A stretch of 64,000 nt of DNA from Sphingobium sufflavum (GTDB taxonomy: Bacteria > Pseudomonadota > Alphaproteobacteria > Sphingomonadales > Sphingomonadaceae). Where the stretch lies: NCBI RefSeq assembly GCF_021403115.1, contig NZ_JAJSSH010000007.1:124001-188000 (forward strand), given 5' to 3'. Below are positions 16,551-25,168 of this stretch, in pieces; the first letter of the stretch is position 1, and each line of letters opens with the position of its first letter. Position numbers and translations under genes: made by a program. The notes under the pieces are model-generated. The model was not told the DNA's origin, did not search any database, and saw nothing but the letters and a program-made list of their open reading frames with translations.

Positions 16551-17657
16551 ATGATGGCCAATCCTGTACCCTACACGCCCGATATGGAGACCGTCGAACC
16601 GGACGAGGCCGAAACCGTGCGCGGTCTGGAGGAACAGTTTCGCATCATCCTGGAGACGACATCGCAGGATTATGGCCATGCGGTGCGATCCGTCCATGCC
16701 AAGGGTCATGGCATCGCGCGCGGCACGCTTACTGTCGCGGACGGGTTGCCGCCGGAACTGGCGCAGGGGCTGTTCGCGACGCCGGGTCGCTACGAGGCGA
16801 TCCTGCGCATTTCCACCAATGCGGGCGACATCTTGGACGACAGCGTCCGCCTGTCGAGGGGCGTGGCGCTGAAAATCCTCGGCGTGGAGGGCGAGCGGCT
16901 GCCGGAATCGGAAGGCGACGGAACGCAGGATTTCCTGATGGTCAACGGTCCTGCCTTCCCTGCGCCGACGCCGGAAAAGTTCCTCGCCAACCTGAAGCTG
17001 CTAGCCCGGACGACCGACAAGGCAGAGGGTGCGAAGAAGGCGCTGTCCGCCGTACTGCGCACGTTCGAGGCCGCGCTGGAAGCCGTCGGCAGCCAGAGCA
17101 CAACGCTGGTTTCGCTGGGCGGAGCAAGGCCTGTGCATCCGCTGGGCGCCACCTACTTCAGCCAGACGCCGTTCCGTTACGGCGACTATGTCGCGAAATT
17201 CCAGCTCGTGCCCATATCGACGATCAAGGATTATGCCGATGAGACGATCAACGCCACCGGGCGGCCCGACGCCATCAGGGAGAATGTGAACGAGGTGTTG
17301 GCGGTTCAGGGCGGCACATGGGAATTGCGCGTGCAGCTCTGCACCGACCTGGAGACCATGCCGGTCGAGGACCCAACGGTCGTCTGGGACGAAGAGGCCA
17401 GCCAGTTCCGCACCGTCGCGACTCTAAACGTACCGCCGCAGACGGCGTGGGAAAATGGCGTCAGCGAATCGGTGGAGGACGCGCTGTTCTTCTCACCCTG
17501 GCGTGGCCTGGCGGCGCATCGGCCACTGGGCGGCGTAAACCGGGCGCGCAAGGACACCTACCATATGTCCGGCGAATATCGGGCGAAGTTCAATGGATGC
17601 CCATTCCACGACATCAGGCAGCTGAGCGAACTGCCTCAGGCAACGGCGGCTGAATAG
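16551..17657 (+). CDS. Catalase-family (haem catalase-like) protein, short form
   Basis: A 368-residue protein of the short catalase-like family found in many soil bacteria. Recognisable blocks are AVRSVHAKGHGIARG (the region holding the distal His), LRISTNAGDILDDSVRLSRG, GVALKILGVEG, TQDFLMVNGPAF and WRGLAAHRPLGGVNRAR. It lacks the full C-terminal part of monofunctional catalases. Members may have peroxidase or lipid-hydroperoxide activity. GAGGAG sits before the paired ATG codons at 16551/16554. Its 3' end overlaps the convergent fdhD stop by 22 bases. A stress-type promoter candidate lies 50-70 bases upstream. Confidence 0.8.
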   Translation: MMANPVPYTPDMETVEPDEAETVRGLEEQFRIILETTSQDYGHAVRSVHAKGHGIARGTLTVADGLPPELAQGLFATPGRYEAILRISTNAGDILDDSVRLSRGVALKILGVEGERLPESEGDGTQDFLMVNGPAFPAPTPEKFLANLKLLARTTDKAEGAKKALSAVLRTFEAALEAVGSQSTTLVSLGGARPVHPLGATYFSQTPFRYGDYVAKFQLVPISTIKDYADETINATGRPDAIRENVNEVLAVQGGTWELRVQLCTDLETMPVEDPTVVWDEEASQFRTVATLNVPPQTAWENGVSESVEDALFFSPWRGLAAHRPLGGVNRARKDTYHMSGEYRAKFNGCPFHDIRQLSELPQATAAE

Positions 17658-18475
17658 GGCGGATCGACCGGGCCGGGCACCAACATGGCGTCCGGCCGGG
17701 CCAGCACACGCAAATCCAGCCCCGCGGTCTCTGCCCGCCGAAGGGCGAGCGCGGTGCCCGCCGATATGGTGACGAGCATGGGACATCCGCCAAGCACAGC
17801 CTTTTCGACCAGTTCATACGAGCAGCGAGAAGACAGGAGGGCGAAACCGCCGTCCCAGCTCATGCCCCCTCGCCGCATCGCGCCGATCAATTTGTCGAAC
17901 GCATTGTGGCGGCCGACGTCCTCCCGCACCAGCCGGATGACGCCGCGTGCGTCGCAGGCGGCCGCTGCATGCACAGCGCCCGTAGCCCGGTTGAGCGATT
18001 GCTTCGCCCGCAAATGGCCGAGCGCAGCAAAGACAGCGGTATGGCTCGCCGCGCTCCGGTTCGCGACGCGGGGTAGTGGGCGCATGGCCTGCTCCAGATT
18101 TTCGATGCCGCACAGGCCGCAGCTGCTGTCTGACGTGCGGTGGCGCACCCGGTCGATCAGGGCGGCGGCGACATGGGGCGGCGCCGAGATGCGCATCACG
18201 ATGCCATTCGCCTGCCGGTGTATATCGACGGACAGAATATCCTGCGGCGCAGTGACGAGGCGCTCGGTCAGGAGGAAACCGTGTGCGAGATCCTCCAGAT
18301 CGACGGGCGACGCCATGAGTACGGCATAGCCGATGCCGTTGATCTCCATCGCGACGGGCACCTCCTCCGCCACGTCGCGGAAGAGGGGCACGGCCGCGGC
18401 ATCCGGCGCGATCCTGTCAAAGCGCTTGGACGTGCTGGGACCTGCCGGCAACGGTTCATCATCGACCTCGATCAT
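17636..18475 (-). CDS. fdhD: Formate dehydrogenase accessory sulfurtransferase FdhD
   Basis: A 279-residue FdhD protein, which passes sulfur from a cysteine desulfurase to the molybdenum cofactor of formate-dehydrogenase-like enzymes. The CxxC sulfur-relay motif is seen in SDSSCGLCGIENL and the conserved cofactor-binding block in VREDVGRHNAFDKLIG. Start at 18475 (MIEVDDEPLP) is preferred to 18526, whose extra residues show no family likeness. It is on the same strand as the FdhF/YdeP-like gene but separated from it by the convergent catalase-like gene, so it is a separate transcript with an obvious functional partner. Confidence 0.92.
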   Translation of the reverse strand: MIEVDDEPLPAGPSTSKRFDRIAPDAAAVPLFRDVAEEVPVAMEINGIGYAVLMASPVDLEDLAHGFLLTERLVTAPQDILSVDIHRQANGIVMRISAPPHVAAALIDRVRHRTSDSSCGLCGIENLEQAMRPLPRVANRSAASHTAVFAALGHLRAKQSLNRATGAVHAAAACDARGVIRLVREDVGRHNAFDKLIGAMRRGGMSWDGGFALLSSRCSYELVEKAVLGGCPMLVTISAGTALALRRAETAGLDLRVLARPDAMLVPGPVDPPYSAAVA

Positions 18476-18701
18476 TGCTGCATTCCCAGCCCCACCAGCC
18501 AAACCCAGACAGCAAATGCCGGGCAATGGCGTAAACAGACGATAGCGAAAGTTGATCCATGATGCGCGTGAAGCCCAATCCCCTCATCGTGCGTTGCACC
18601 CTCATGGCGAAGGATTTCAGGACGATAACGGATCCGGCCGAGCGGCTCGTCATAGTCCTTATTGTATTGGACTACGTGCGACATCGCCTGAAGAGGATGA
18701 C

Positions 18702-19409
18702 ATGACAGATTCATCAAATGCATCGAAGCCGGACCTCGCCGCACTGGCGCAGAAAAATGGGGTGAGCGTGGCAGCCGTCGAGGCGGCGCTGGGCGCTCTG
18801 CGGAACGGCCATGGTCGCCAGGCGCAGTTCAGCCATCCCGACCTCGGCGGCATGGGGCAATGGTCGCGCGGCGGCATGCTGATGATCGGCGACATGTTCA
18901 ACGACAGGCTCAAGGCGACGGTGGCTGGCCTGTTCGACGATCTGCTCCCCTACGGCGACGCGCCGCCCGCCAGCGGTGGCGAGGCAGGATCATCGTCAAG
19001 ATGGCCCGCCAGCCTCGGCCACGCCTCATCGACCGGGTCCCAGAATGGCGTGCATTATGCGGTTTTCCCGGAGACGCGGCGGCTAGCCATAAAGGAGGGC
19101 GGCAAGGTCACGCTCTATGACACCGGCCGTCACCGCATCAACGGCGTCAGCCAGCAACAGGGCGGCGGCCGCGTGCTGCACTTTACGGGTCCGGACGGTT
19201 CCGTCGCGATCACCGACCTTCCCATTGTCGACGGCGAAGCGGGCGGCGCGGTGGAGCGGGAACGGCCTTCGGACGCACCACCTGCCCCAGCACCAGAGAA
19301 GCGGGATGTCGTGGCCGAGATCGGGCGACTACACGAGCTGCTGTCAAAAGGTGCGCTGACGCAAGACGAGTTCGACGCCGCAAAGCGCAGGTTGCTCGAC
19401 CAGCTTTGA
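18702..19409 (+). CDS. SHOCT-domain protein of unknown function
   Basis: A 235-residue soluble protein. The C-terminal 30 residues match a SHOCT module (IGRLHELLSKGALTQDEFDA, then KRRLLDQL), a short helical domain usually at protein ends. The middle (VHYAVFPETRRLAIKEGGKVTLYDTGRHRI) looks like a small beta domain often paired with SHOCT, and the N-terminus resembles a helix-turn-helix-like start (LAALAQKNGVSVAAVEAAL). ATG 18702 is preceded by AAGAGG; the open frame upstream has no protein-like character. Function is unknown. Confidence 0.72.
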   Translation: MTDSSNASKPDLAALAQKNGVSVAAVEAALGALRNGHGRQAQFSHPDLGGMGQWSRGGMLMIGDMFNDRLKATVAGLFDDLLPYGDAPPASGGEAGSSSRWPASLGHASSTGSQNGVHYAVFPETRRLAIKEGGKVTLYDTGRHRINGVSQQQGGGRVLHFTGPDGSVAITDLPIVDGEAGGAVERERPSDAPPAPAPEKRDVVAEIGRLHELLSKGALTQDEFDAAKRRLLDQL

Positions 19410-19543
19410 CCAGCGCAGGTCCTGCGCCGCCCCCCAGCGAATACCGAACCCTATCTTGTTTCAGGGCAGAAATAATTGAACCGGCCCCCGCCCCATGTGT
19501 TGGCCCAAATGTTGGATGGGCAGGCGACGCGAAGGGGGCATGA

Positions 19544-20451
19544 TTGAGAAACGGCTGGCCTCTTCTGGCATGGGCAACGCTGTTGCTGGGCGGTTGCAAC
19601 CGGCATCAGTCCACCCTCTCCACCTTCGGCGTGTAGGCGCGCGAGATACGGTCCATTGCGATTGTCCTGCTGGTGGGGGCGGTCGTCATCCTTATCTCAG
19701 TCGGCGGCCTGTACTGGCGCGCGGTCCATGCGCCGGAGCATAGCCTCGACCATAAGGGCGGCATGCGGATGGTGTTGTGGCTTGGCGCGATCGTGCCAAC
19801 TATAGTGCTGGCCATCCTCCTGCTGTTCGCGCTGCCCGCGATGCGCCCGCGGCCGGTCGCGGCAGGGGACATGGTCATCCGTGTGGAGGGCGAGCAATTC
19901 TGGTGGCGGGTCGCCTATTGGGGCAGGACGGCGCTGCACCGTTCGTCTCCGCCAATGAGGTCCGCATCCCGGTGGGGCGCACAGTGGCGTTCCAGCTCAC
20001 CGCGACCGACGTGATCCACAGCTTCTGGATACCGGGGCTGGCGGGCAAGATGGACATGATCCCCGGTGGCATCACCACCCTGCCCGTCCGCGCGGAGAAA
20101 GCCGGGCGCTATCGCGGTGTGTGCGCGGAATTTTGCGGCCTCAGCCATGCGCTGATGGCGTTCGACGTGATCGCGATGGAGCCGGAGGCGTTCGACGCAT
20201 GGCTGGCCGAAGCACGGTCTCAGTCGCCAAAGGGCGGGCTGAGCGAGGGAGCGCACCTCTTTGCCGACCATGGCTGCGGGGGCTGCGACAGCCTGAATGG
20301 CGGGACGTCCATCGGTCCCGCTCTGGGTGACTTTGCCGGGCGCGGCACGCTGGGCGCAGGGATATTGCCGCCGACGACCGCCCATATCGCCGCCTTCATC
20401 CGCGCCCCTCACAAGGCCAAGCCGGGCGTCCGCATGCCCGCCTACCCCTGA
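19544..20451 (+). pseudogene. coxB: Decayed cytochrome c oxidase subunit II (CoxB-cytochrome c fusion)
   Basis: The reading starts at TTG 19544 with a lipoprotein leader (LLAWATLLLGGC), then meets an in-frame TAG at 19634-19636. The two transmembrane helices (IVLLVGAVVILISVGGLYW, then GAIVPTIVLAILLLFALPA) and GEQFWWRVAY follow. One base is missing near 19919, after which another frame gives ANEVRIPVGRTVAF, VIHSFWIPGLAGKMDMIPG and the intact CuA block CAEFCGLSHALM. The fused cytochrome c domain has CGGCD where CxxCH is needed. Three separate lesions make it non-functional. No coxA, coxC or other oxidase genes are nearby. Confidence 0.88.
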
Positions 20452-20544
20452 GATGCTTCTTGACATGGCATGGCCTGCAGACTGGTCACAGCAAGAGAAG
20501 ATGCTGTTGGGACTGTAAGCTCCGCCTTCCTGACAACTCTTATG

Positions 20545-20566
20545 AAGCCCTCCTTCTGGAGGGCTT
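20545..20566 (+). terminator. Strong hairpin after coxB remnant
   Basis: AAGCCCTCC (20545-20553), loop TTCT, and GGAGGGCTT (20558-20566) form a perfect nine-base stem followed by TCCTGTTCC. It lies 93 bases after the coxB stop. The rest of 20452-20776 contains only this hairpin, the tRNA terminator below, and no protein gene I can support. Confidence 0.7.
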
Positions 20567-20704
20567 TCCTGTTCCAGCATGTGTGAGCGGCGAAATGGAG
20601 TGCAGTCAGGGAATTTGCGTCCTGAGGCCGGGCCGCACAAATGCCCACTAGAGTTGAACTCCCCCCGTCTCTGCTCTGCATGACGTGACGTGAGGCAGGC
20701 AAAA

Positions 20705-20727
20705 GCGCGCGGAAGCGCGCCGTTTTT
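20705..20727 (-). terminator. Terminator of the tRNA-Arg gene
   Basis: GCGCGC (20705-20710), GGAA, GCGCGC (20715-20720) form a stem. On the minus strand the second arm is followed by TTTT (complement of 20701-20704). It sits about 50 bases beyond the 3' end of the tRNA. Confidence 0.7.
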
Positions 20728-20776
20728 GGCCTAAGCCCGAAGTCGGCCGTATCATAGGTCAGAATAGTGAGATGAG

Positions 20777-20853
20777 TGGTGCACCCAACTGGATTCGAAC
20801 CAGTGGCCCCCAGATTAGGAATCTGATGCTCTATCCTGCTGAGCTATGGGTGC
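20777..20853 (-). tRNA. tRNA-Arg (anticodon CCU)
   Basis: The minus strand folds into a 77-base cloverleaf: acceptor GCACCCA with TGGGTGC, D stem GCTC/GAGC, anticodon stem TCAGA/TCTGG with loop TTCCTAA (anticodon CCT), five-base variable loop, T stem ACTGG/CCAGT with loop TTCGAAT, discriminator A and encoded CCA. It reads AGG codons. Its 3' end faces the accessory region at lower coordinates, the usual side for island integration. Confidence 0.96.
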
Positions 20854-20923
20854 GCCAAATTCTTCCTAGGCACGGGCGGCCGCCCGGTCAACGTGGCAGC
20901 AGCCCCCTCGCACGGACAAAGCG

Positions 20924-21481
20924 TCAGTTGCGGTCCGTCGGCGGGACCACGGGTATCGGCAGGGGCGCGACGGCGATCCCCTCCTCCAGCAAGGCCCTCG
21001 CTTCCTCGACATTGGTGGTGCCATGGATATTGCCCTTGGGCGTCTCGCCATAATGCATCGCCCGCGCCTTGTCGGCAAAGGCATCGCCGACCCAGGCGGA
21101 TTTTTCGAGCAATTGCGCCTGCACCTGCGCCAGAGTCTCGATCACCGCCTGCAATTTGGCGGCCTCCTCCGCGCCCATCGCCGCCACCGCCCGGCCCGCC
21201 TGTGGCTGGGCAGAAGACTGCGCCGCAACCGGGACCATGGCGTTGGGCGACGGATCGACCCGCTCGTCCCGTTGATGACCCCCGGCCCGCTGACTATCCC
21301 CGTCCCGCTGATTACTCTTGGCCGCCACGGCGGGCGCCATCACGGCCTTTTCCACGCGGGGATCATGGCAGATCGGGCAGGACACCAGCCCCCGGCCCTG
21401 CTGCGCCTCATAGTCGCGCGACGAACCGAACCACGCCTCGAACACATGGCCATGGGAGCATTTAAGGTCGAAGACTATCAT
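20924..21481 (-). CDS. DUF1178 family protein
   Basis: A 185-residue protein of the DUF1178 family, common in alphaproteobacteria. It starts MIVFDLKCSHGHVFEAWFGS and has a zinc-ribbon-like pair (C in LKCSHGH and VSCPICHDPRV), a variable Gln/Ala-rich middle, and the conserved C-terminal block GDAFADKARAMHYGE. Its start overlaps the stop of the nitrilase gene by four bases, indicating translational coupling. Function is unknown; the Cys pairs suggest metal binding. Confidence 0.85.
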   Translation of the reverse strand: MIVFDLKCSHGHVFEAWFGSSRDYEAQQGRGLVSCPICHDPRVEKAVMAPAVAAKSNQRDGDSQRAGGHQRDERVDPSPNAMVPVAAQSSAQPQAGRAVAAMGAEEAAKLQAVIETLAQVQAQLLEKSAWVGDAFADKARAMHYGETPKGNIHGTTNVEEARALLEEGIAVAPLPIPVVPPTDRN

Positions 21482-22305
21482 AACAGTGTCACATCGGGGT
21501 TGGGCCGGCGATGGTCAAGCGCGGGGATGCGCGCCCGTACCGCCGTGACACGGCCAAGGTCGAGGTCAACGATGCCCAGTCCCGCCTCCTGCCCCATGTC
21601 CAGCACCACCTCGCCCCATGGATCGACGACGAGGCTGTGGCCATAGGTCTGGCGACCGTCCGCATGATGGCCGGTCTGGGCGGCGGCGATCACGAAGCAA
21701 CCCGCCTCGATCGCCCGCGCCCGCAGCAGGACATGCCAGTGCGCCTCCCCCGTCGGCACGGTGAAGGCCGCCGGGATCGCCAGGATCACCGCGCCCGCAT
21801 CGCTCAGCGTGCGATACAGGTCGGGGAACCGCAGGTCGTAACAGATGGACAGGCCGATGGCGGCCCATGGCGACCCCGCCAGCACCGCGCCCTCCCCCGG
21901 CACATAACTGTTCGATTCGCGCCAGCTTTCGCCCGTCGGCAGGTCGACGTCGAACAGGTGCATCTTGTCATAGCGCGCGCGGATTTCGCCGCAGTCGTCG
22001 ATCAGATAGGCCCGGTTGCGCGCCTTGGCCGGGACGGCGGGATCGCGCACCGCCAGCGACCCGATGGCGACCCACAGGCCCAGTTCCGCCGCCGCCGCCC
22101 GCACCCCGGCCAGCACCGGGTCCAGTTCCTCCGCCACCACCCGTTCCGCCGCCCGCGCGCGGTCCCGGTCGAGATAGCCGGACATTTCGGGCGTAAAGAG
22201 CATGTCCGCCCCCTGCCCCTTCGCATCCCGCATGGCCTGCACGATGGTGGCCAGGTTCGCGGCCGGGTCGATGCCCGTCGTCATCTGGAGAAGGGCGGCG
22301 CGCAT
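21478..22305 (-). CDS. Carbon-nitrogen hydrolase (Nit-type nitrilase family)
   Basis: A 275-residue enzyme with the Glu-Lys-Cys triad of the nitrilase superfamily: Glu in LFTPEMSGYLD, Lys in RYDKMHLFDVD and Cys in LSICYDLRFPDLYR. It groups by motif with Nit1/NitFhit proteins, which hydrolyse deaminated glutathione and similar amides, a metabolite-repair task. It lies between grxC and DUF1178 on one strand, with an eight-base gap to grxC. That pairing with a glutaredoxin agrees with a link to glutathione metabolism, though the exact substrate is inferred. Confidence 0.88.
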   Translation of the reverse strand: MRAALLQMTTGIDPAANLATIVQAMRDAKGQGADMLFTPEMSGYLDRDRARAAERVVAEELDPVLAGVRAAAAELGLWVAIGSLAVRDPAVPAKARNRAYLIDDCGEIRARYDKMHLFDVDLPTGESWRESNSYVPGEGAVLAGSPWAAIGLSICYDLRFPDLYRTLSDAGAVILAIPAAFTVPTGEAHWHVLLRARAIEAGCFVIAAAQTGHHADGRQTYGHSLVVDPWGEVVLDMGQEAGLGIVDLDLGRVTAVRARIPALDHRRPNPDVTLL

Positions 22306-22313
22306 GGCGGGCG

Positions 22314-22577
22314 TCAGGCCAGCAGGGGGTCGAGAGCGCCGCGCCGGTCCAGCGCCTGCAAATCGTCGCAGCCACCGACATGCTGGTCGTCGATGAAAAT
22401 CTGGGGCACCGTCGTGCGCCCATTCGACCGGCTCAGCATCTCCTGCCGCTTTGGCCCGCCGGCGCTGATGTCATATTCCTGATACGCCACGCCCTTGCTC
22501 TCCAGCAACGCCTTGGCGCGCGAGCAGAAGCCGCAATATGCCTTTGTATAAAGTTCGACCTTCGCCACGCGGCGCAT
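22314..22577 (-). CDS. grxC: Glutaredoxin 3
   Basis: An 87-residue thiol-disulphide oxidoreductase of the GrxC class. The active site reads YCGFC rather than the usual YCPYC, the cis-Pro loop is TTVPQIFID, and the glutathione-contact GGCDDLQAL is present. It is cytosolic and uses glutathione to reduce disulphides. The start may be ATG 22577 or GTG 22568; the latter would begin at VAKVELYT. It is followed at eight bases by the nitrilase gene, so they form one unit with DUF1178. Confidence 0.92.
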   Translation of the reverse strand: MRRVAKVELYTKAYCGFCSRAKALLESKGVAYQEYDISAGGPKRQEMLSRSNGRTTVPQIFIDDQHVGGCDDLQALDRRGALDPLLA

Positions 22578-22625
22578 CTCCTGCCAGGAACCGGATGTCC
22601 GATCTCGTGATGCGGATGCCGCTTG

Positions 22626-23387
22626 TCAATCCGCCAGCGATGCGGGCTGTTCTTCTTCCGCGTCCAGCACCCGCGCCCAGCACAGGAAATCGACCCGCGC
22701 CGCTCCGCCCTGCCGCAGCATCCGGGCGCAGGATGCGGCGGTCGCGCCCGTCGTCTGAATGTCGTCGATCAGGACGACATGCCGCCCGCGCACCCTCTCC
22801 ACCCCCATGGGCGACAGGGCAAAGGCGCCCTGCACCAGACGCCGACGCCGCGCCGCGCTCATCCGGCGCAGCGGCGGCGTGCGGCGGGTTCGGACCAGCC
22901 CGTCGACCAGCGCCTCCCCGCCCGCCTCCCGCGCCAGCGCCCGCGCGATCAGCGCCGCCTGGTTGAACCCGCGCGACCAGAGCCGCCAGCGATGGAGCGG
23001 CACCGGGACCAGCAACACCTGCGCCATGTCCATCCCCGCCAGATGCCGCGCCATATGCCGCGCGATCAGCCGTGCATGGCCCGTGCGCCGACCATATTTG
23101 AAGCGCAGCACGACCGTCCGCGCCACCTCCCCATAGGCCATCACCGCCCGCGCCCGGTCAAAGGGCGACGGCGTGGCATGGCACGCCCCGCACAACGCCC
23201 CCTCACCCATGTCATAGGCAAAGGGCAGCCCGCACGCCGCGCAGCACGGATCGCCGAGGAAATGGATCGACCGCCAGCAGGGCGTGCAAAAACTGTCCTG
23301 CGCGGCCACGATATCGAGGCAGTTCGGGCAGCGCGGCGGCAGGGCAAAGTCGAGGATGGCGGTGCCGATCTGGCGAAGGGCTTGCAT
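22626..23387 (-). CDS. comF: ComF family phosphoribosyltransferase-like protein
   Basis: A 253-residue ComF/GntX homologue. A double zinc ribbon (PPRCPNCL, FCTPCW, CCAACGL, LCGACH) occupies about residues 15-80. A type I phosphoribosyltransferase domain follows with FKYGRRTGHARLIAR, RGFNQAALIAR and the PRPP-binding loop VVLIDDIQTTGAT. ComF is needed for DNA uptake in competent bacteria. ATG 23387 is chosen since the upstream 23 codons lack family similarity. It lies 48 bases upstream of grxC on the same strand. Confidence 0.88.
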   Translation of the reverse strand: MQALRQIGTAILDFALPPRCPNCLDIVAAQDSFCTPCWRSIHFLGDPCCAACGLPFAYDMGEGALCGACHATPSPFDRARAVMAYGEVARTVVLRFKYGRRTGHARLIARHMARHLAGMDMAQVLLVPVPLHRWRLWSRGFNQAALIARALAREAGGEALVDGLVRTRRTPPLRRMSAARRRRLVQGAFALSPMGVERVRGRHVVLIDDIQTTGATAASCARMLRQGGAARVDFLCWARVLDAEEEQPASLAD

Positions 23388-23428
23388 GCCGTCCTGTCTC
23401 ACTTTTTGTTGGGCCGGGTGGATTGCGG

Positions 23429-24055
23429 TCAGTCGGTTTTCGGACTTGCTGGCCATGGCAGCCGCCGCGTCAGCGGGCCGTTCGCATCTATGATCTGGCA
23501 GGCCATCGTCACCGCTCCATTGACAGTCTCTTGCAATGCTTTCTCTAATCGAGGCCGTTCACGGCCATACTCAGCACTCATTCTGTTCCGTAATATTCGT
23601 GTGCAAAAAGGCGAGGCGAGACTGCCCTCGATGCAGCCGTTGAGCGCACCAAAGGAGATCGGAAACAGCCTGTGGATTGCATTTAGCTCGAACGACAGAA
23701 GGATTTCATCTCTTGTCATCCACATCGAACGTCCGATGGCGCTACTAACCTGCGGCTCGCCATGGTTTTTCTGCACCATCTGTGCCGCAGATTCTCTGCG
23801 AGACAGTTCGTCAAAGCAATCCTTGTCGTGATGTGCGTCAGGGGCGGGCCAAACGGGGATAAGCATGTGCCCTGTATGCGGTATCCAGCTTGGTCTAAAT
23901 TGCTCGACAACCCTCAACAGGCGCCAGTCGGGTCGTTGATGGCCATGATCGCCAGACTGATAGTAGCCCTGGAAAAGCCCAACGATCGGCCACAGAACAG
24001 TCGCCGCCAATAGAGCGCCTAATCCAACGGCGCGCCATTTAGCTCGTCGGGACAT
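23429..24055 (-). CDS. Hypothetical membrane-anchored protein, 208 residues
   Basis: I do not recognise a family. An N-terminal anchor (AVGLGALLAATVLWPIVGLF, after MSRRAKWR) is followed by a soluble region facing the periplasm with several Cys and Trp residues, including DAHHDKDCFDEL and GALNGCIEG. GGAGG lies five bases before ATG 24055. The open frame continues far upstream to 25306, but that part is antisense to the methyltransferase gene and is not coding. The gene is visibly richer in A and T than its neighbours, which suggests separate ancestry. Confidence 0.55.
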   Translation of the reverse strand: MSRRAKWRAVGLGALLAATVLWPIVGLFQGYYQSGDHGHQRPDWRLLRVVEQFRPSWIPHTGHMLIPVWPAPDAHHDKDCFDELSRRESAAQMVQKNHGEPQVSSAIGRSMWMTRDEILLSFELNAIHRLFPISFGALNGCIEGSLASPFCTRILRNRMSAEYGRERPRLEKALQETVNGAVTMACQIIDANGPLTRRLPWPASPKTD

Positions 24056-24313
24056 CACACCTCCATCCAGTTCTTTCAATAGGAATGCAGGCATGGCGGC
24101 TAACAGGCAATGGCTGGGGGTGACAAACGACAATGATATGGTCGCTTTTCCTCTCAGAATCGTCACTAACTCCCTTTGCAACCCCCACATTTCGGCAAAT
24201 TGGTGAATTGCCACGGATCGCGACGTGGAGAATGGCACCACCCCGCCCCTCCCCACGCATTTCCCGCATCGCCGCTCTTGTCCCTGCGCGCGACCGGGGG
24301 CACAAGGCGCGGC
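24056..24313. other. AT-richer intergenic stretch, no gene seen
   Basis: This 258-base gap separates the divergent hypothetical gene and the methyltransferase gene. It is less GC-rich than its surroundings in its first half and should hold both promoters. I see no strong repeat or RNA fold. Confidence 0.5.
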
Positions 24314-25168
24314 ATGACCATCCCCGCCATCTTCGACAAGGCCCTGCGCGCCCGGCGGCGGGACAGGGCCGCATCCGGCTTTGACGCCCACGCCTTTCTC
24401 TATGCGGCTGCGGCGGAGGAGATGCTGGACCGGCTGGCCGATGTCAGCCGCCCCTTCACCGACGCGCTGGTCATCGGCGCGCCCACCGCCCTGTTGCCGG
24501 ACGCCCTGCGCGCGCGCGGCCTGACCGTGCAGGTCGGCGATCCCGGCGCGCTGTTCGCGGCGACGCGCGGCGGCGCGGTGGTGGACGAGGATGCGCCCCT
24601 GCCGTTCGCCCCGGCCAGCGCCGACCTGATCCTGTGCTGCGGCATGCTGGACAGCGTGAACGACGTGCCGGGCTTTCTGGTGCAGTTGCGCGCGATCCTG
24701 AAGCCGGACGGATTGCTGCTCCTCGCCTTCGTCGGCGCGGGGTCGCTGGGGCTGTTGCGCGGCGCGCTGCTCGCGGCGGACGGGGATCGCCCGGCCCAGC
24801 GCATCCATCCGCAGATCGACGTGCGCAGCGCGGGCGACCTGTTGTCGCGCGCGGGCTTTGCCATGCCGGTCGCGGACGTGCAGTCGCTGCGCGTGGGCTA
24901 TGACGGGTTGCTCGGCCTGATGGCGGACCTGCGCGGCATGGGCGGGGCGCAATGCCTGCTTTCCCGCCCGCCCGCCCTGACCCGCGGCGGCCTGATGCGC
25001 GCCATCGCGCATTTCGCGGGCCAGGCCGACCCCGACGGCCGGGTGCGCGAGCGATTCGAGATCGTGCATATGAGCGGCTGGTGCCCCGACCCCTCCCAGC
25101 CCGCCCCCGCACGGCGCGGATCGGCGACCGTCTCGCTGGCGGAGGCGCTGAAGCCCAAACCGGACTGA
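24314..25168 (+). CDS. Class I SAM-dependent methyltransferase (BioC/NDUFAF5-like)
   Basis: A 284-residue protein beginning MTIPAIFDKALRARRRDRAA, the typical start of alphaproteobacterial BioC/NDUFAF5-like proteins, where FD and the Arg-rich helix are conserved. The Rossmann-like methyltransferase core has DALVIGAPTALL in place of a strong GxGxG loop, then APASADLILCCGMLDSVND and VQLRAILKPDGLLLLAF. NDUFAF5 relatives modify complex I subunits. The weak SAM-binding loop leaves room for altered activity. Start is set at 24314; the longer frame upstream is not protein-like. Confidence 0.78.
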   Translation: MTIPAIFDKALRARRRDRAASGFDAHAFLYAAAAEEMLDRLADVSRPFTDALVIGAPTALLPDALRARGLTVQVGDPGALFAATRGGAVVDEDAPLPFAPASADLILCCGMLDSVNDVPGFLVQLRAILKPDGLLLLAFVGAGSLGLLRGALLAADGDRPAQRIHPQIDVRSAGDLLSRAGFAMPVADVQSLRVGYDGLLGLMADLRGMGGAQCLLSRPPALTRGGLMRAIAHFAGQADPDGRVRERFEIVHMSGWCPDPSQPAPARRGSATVSLAEALKPKPD

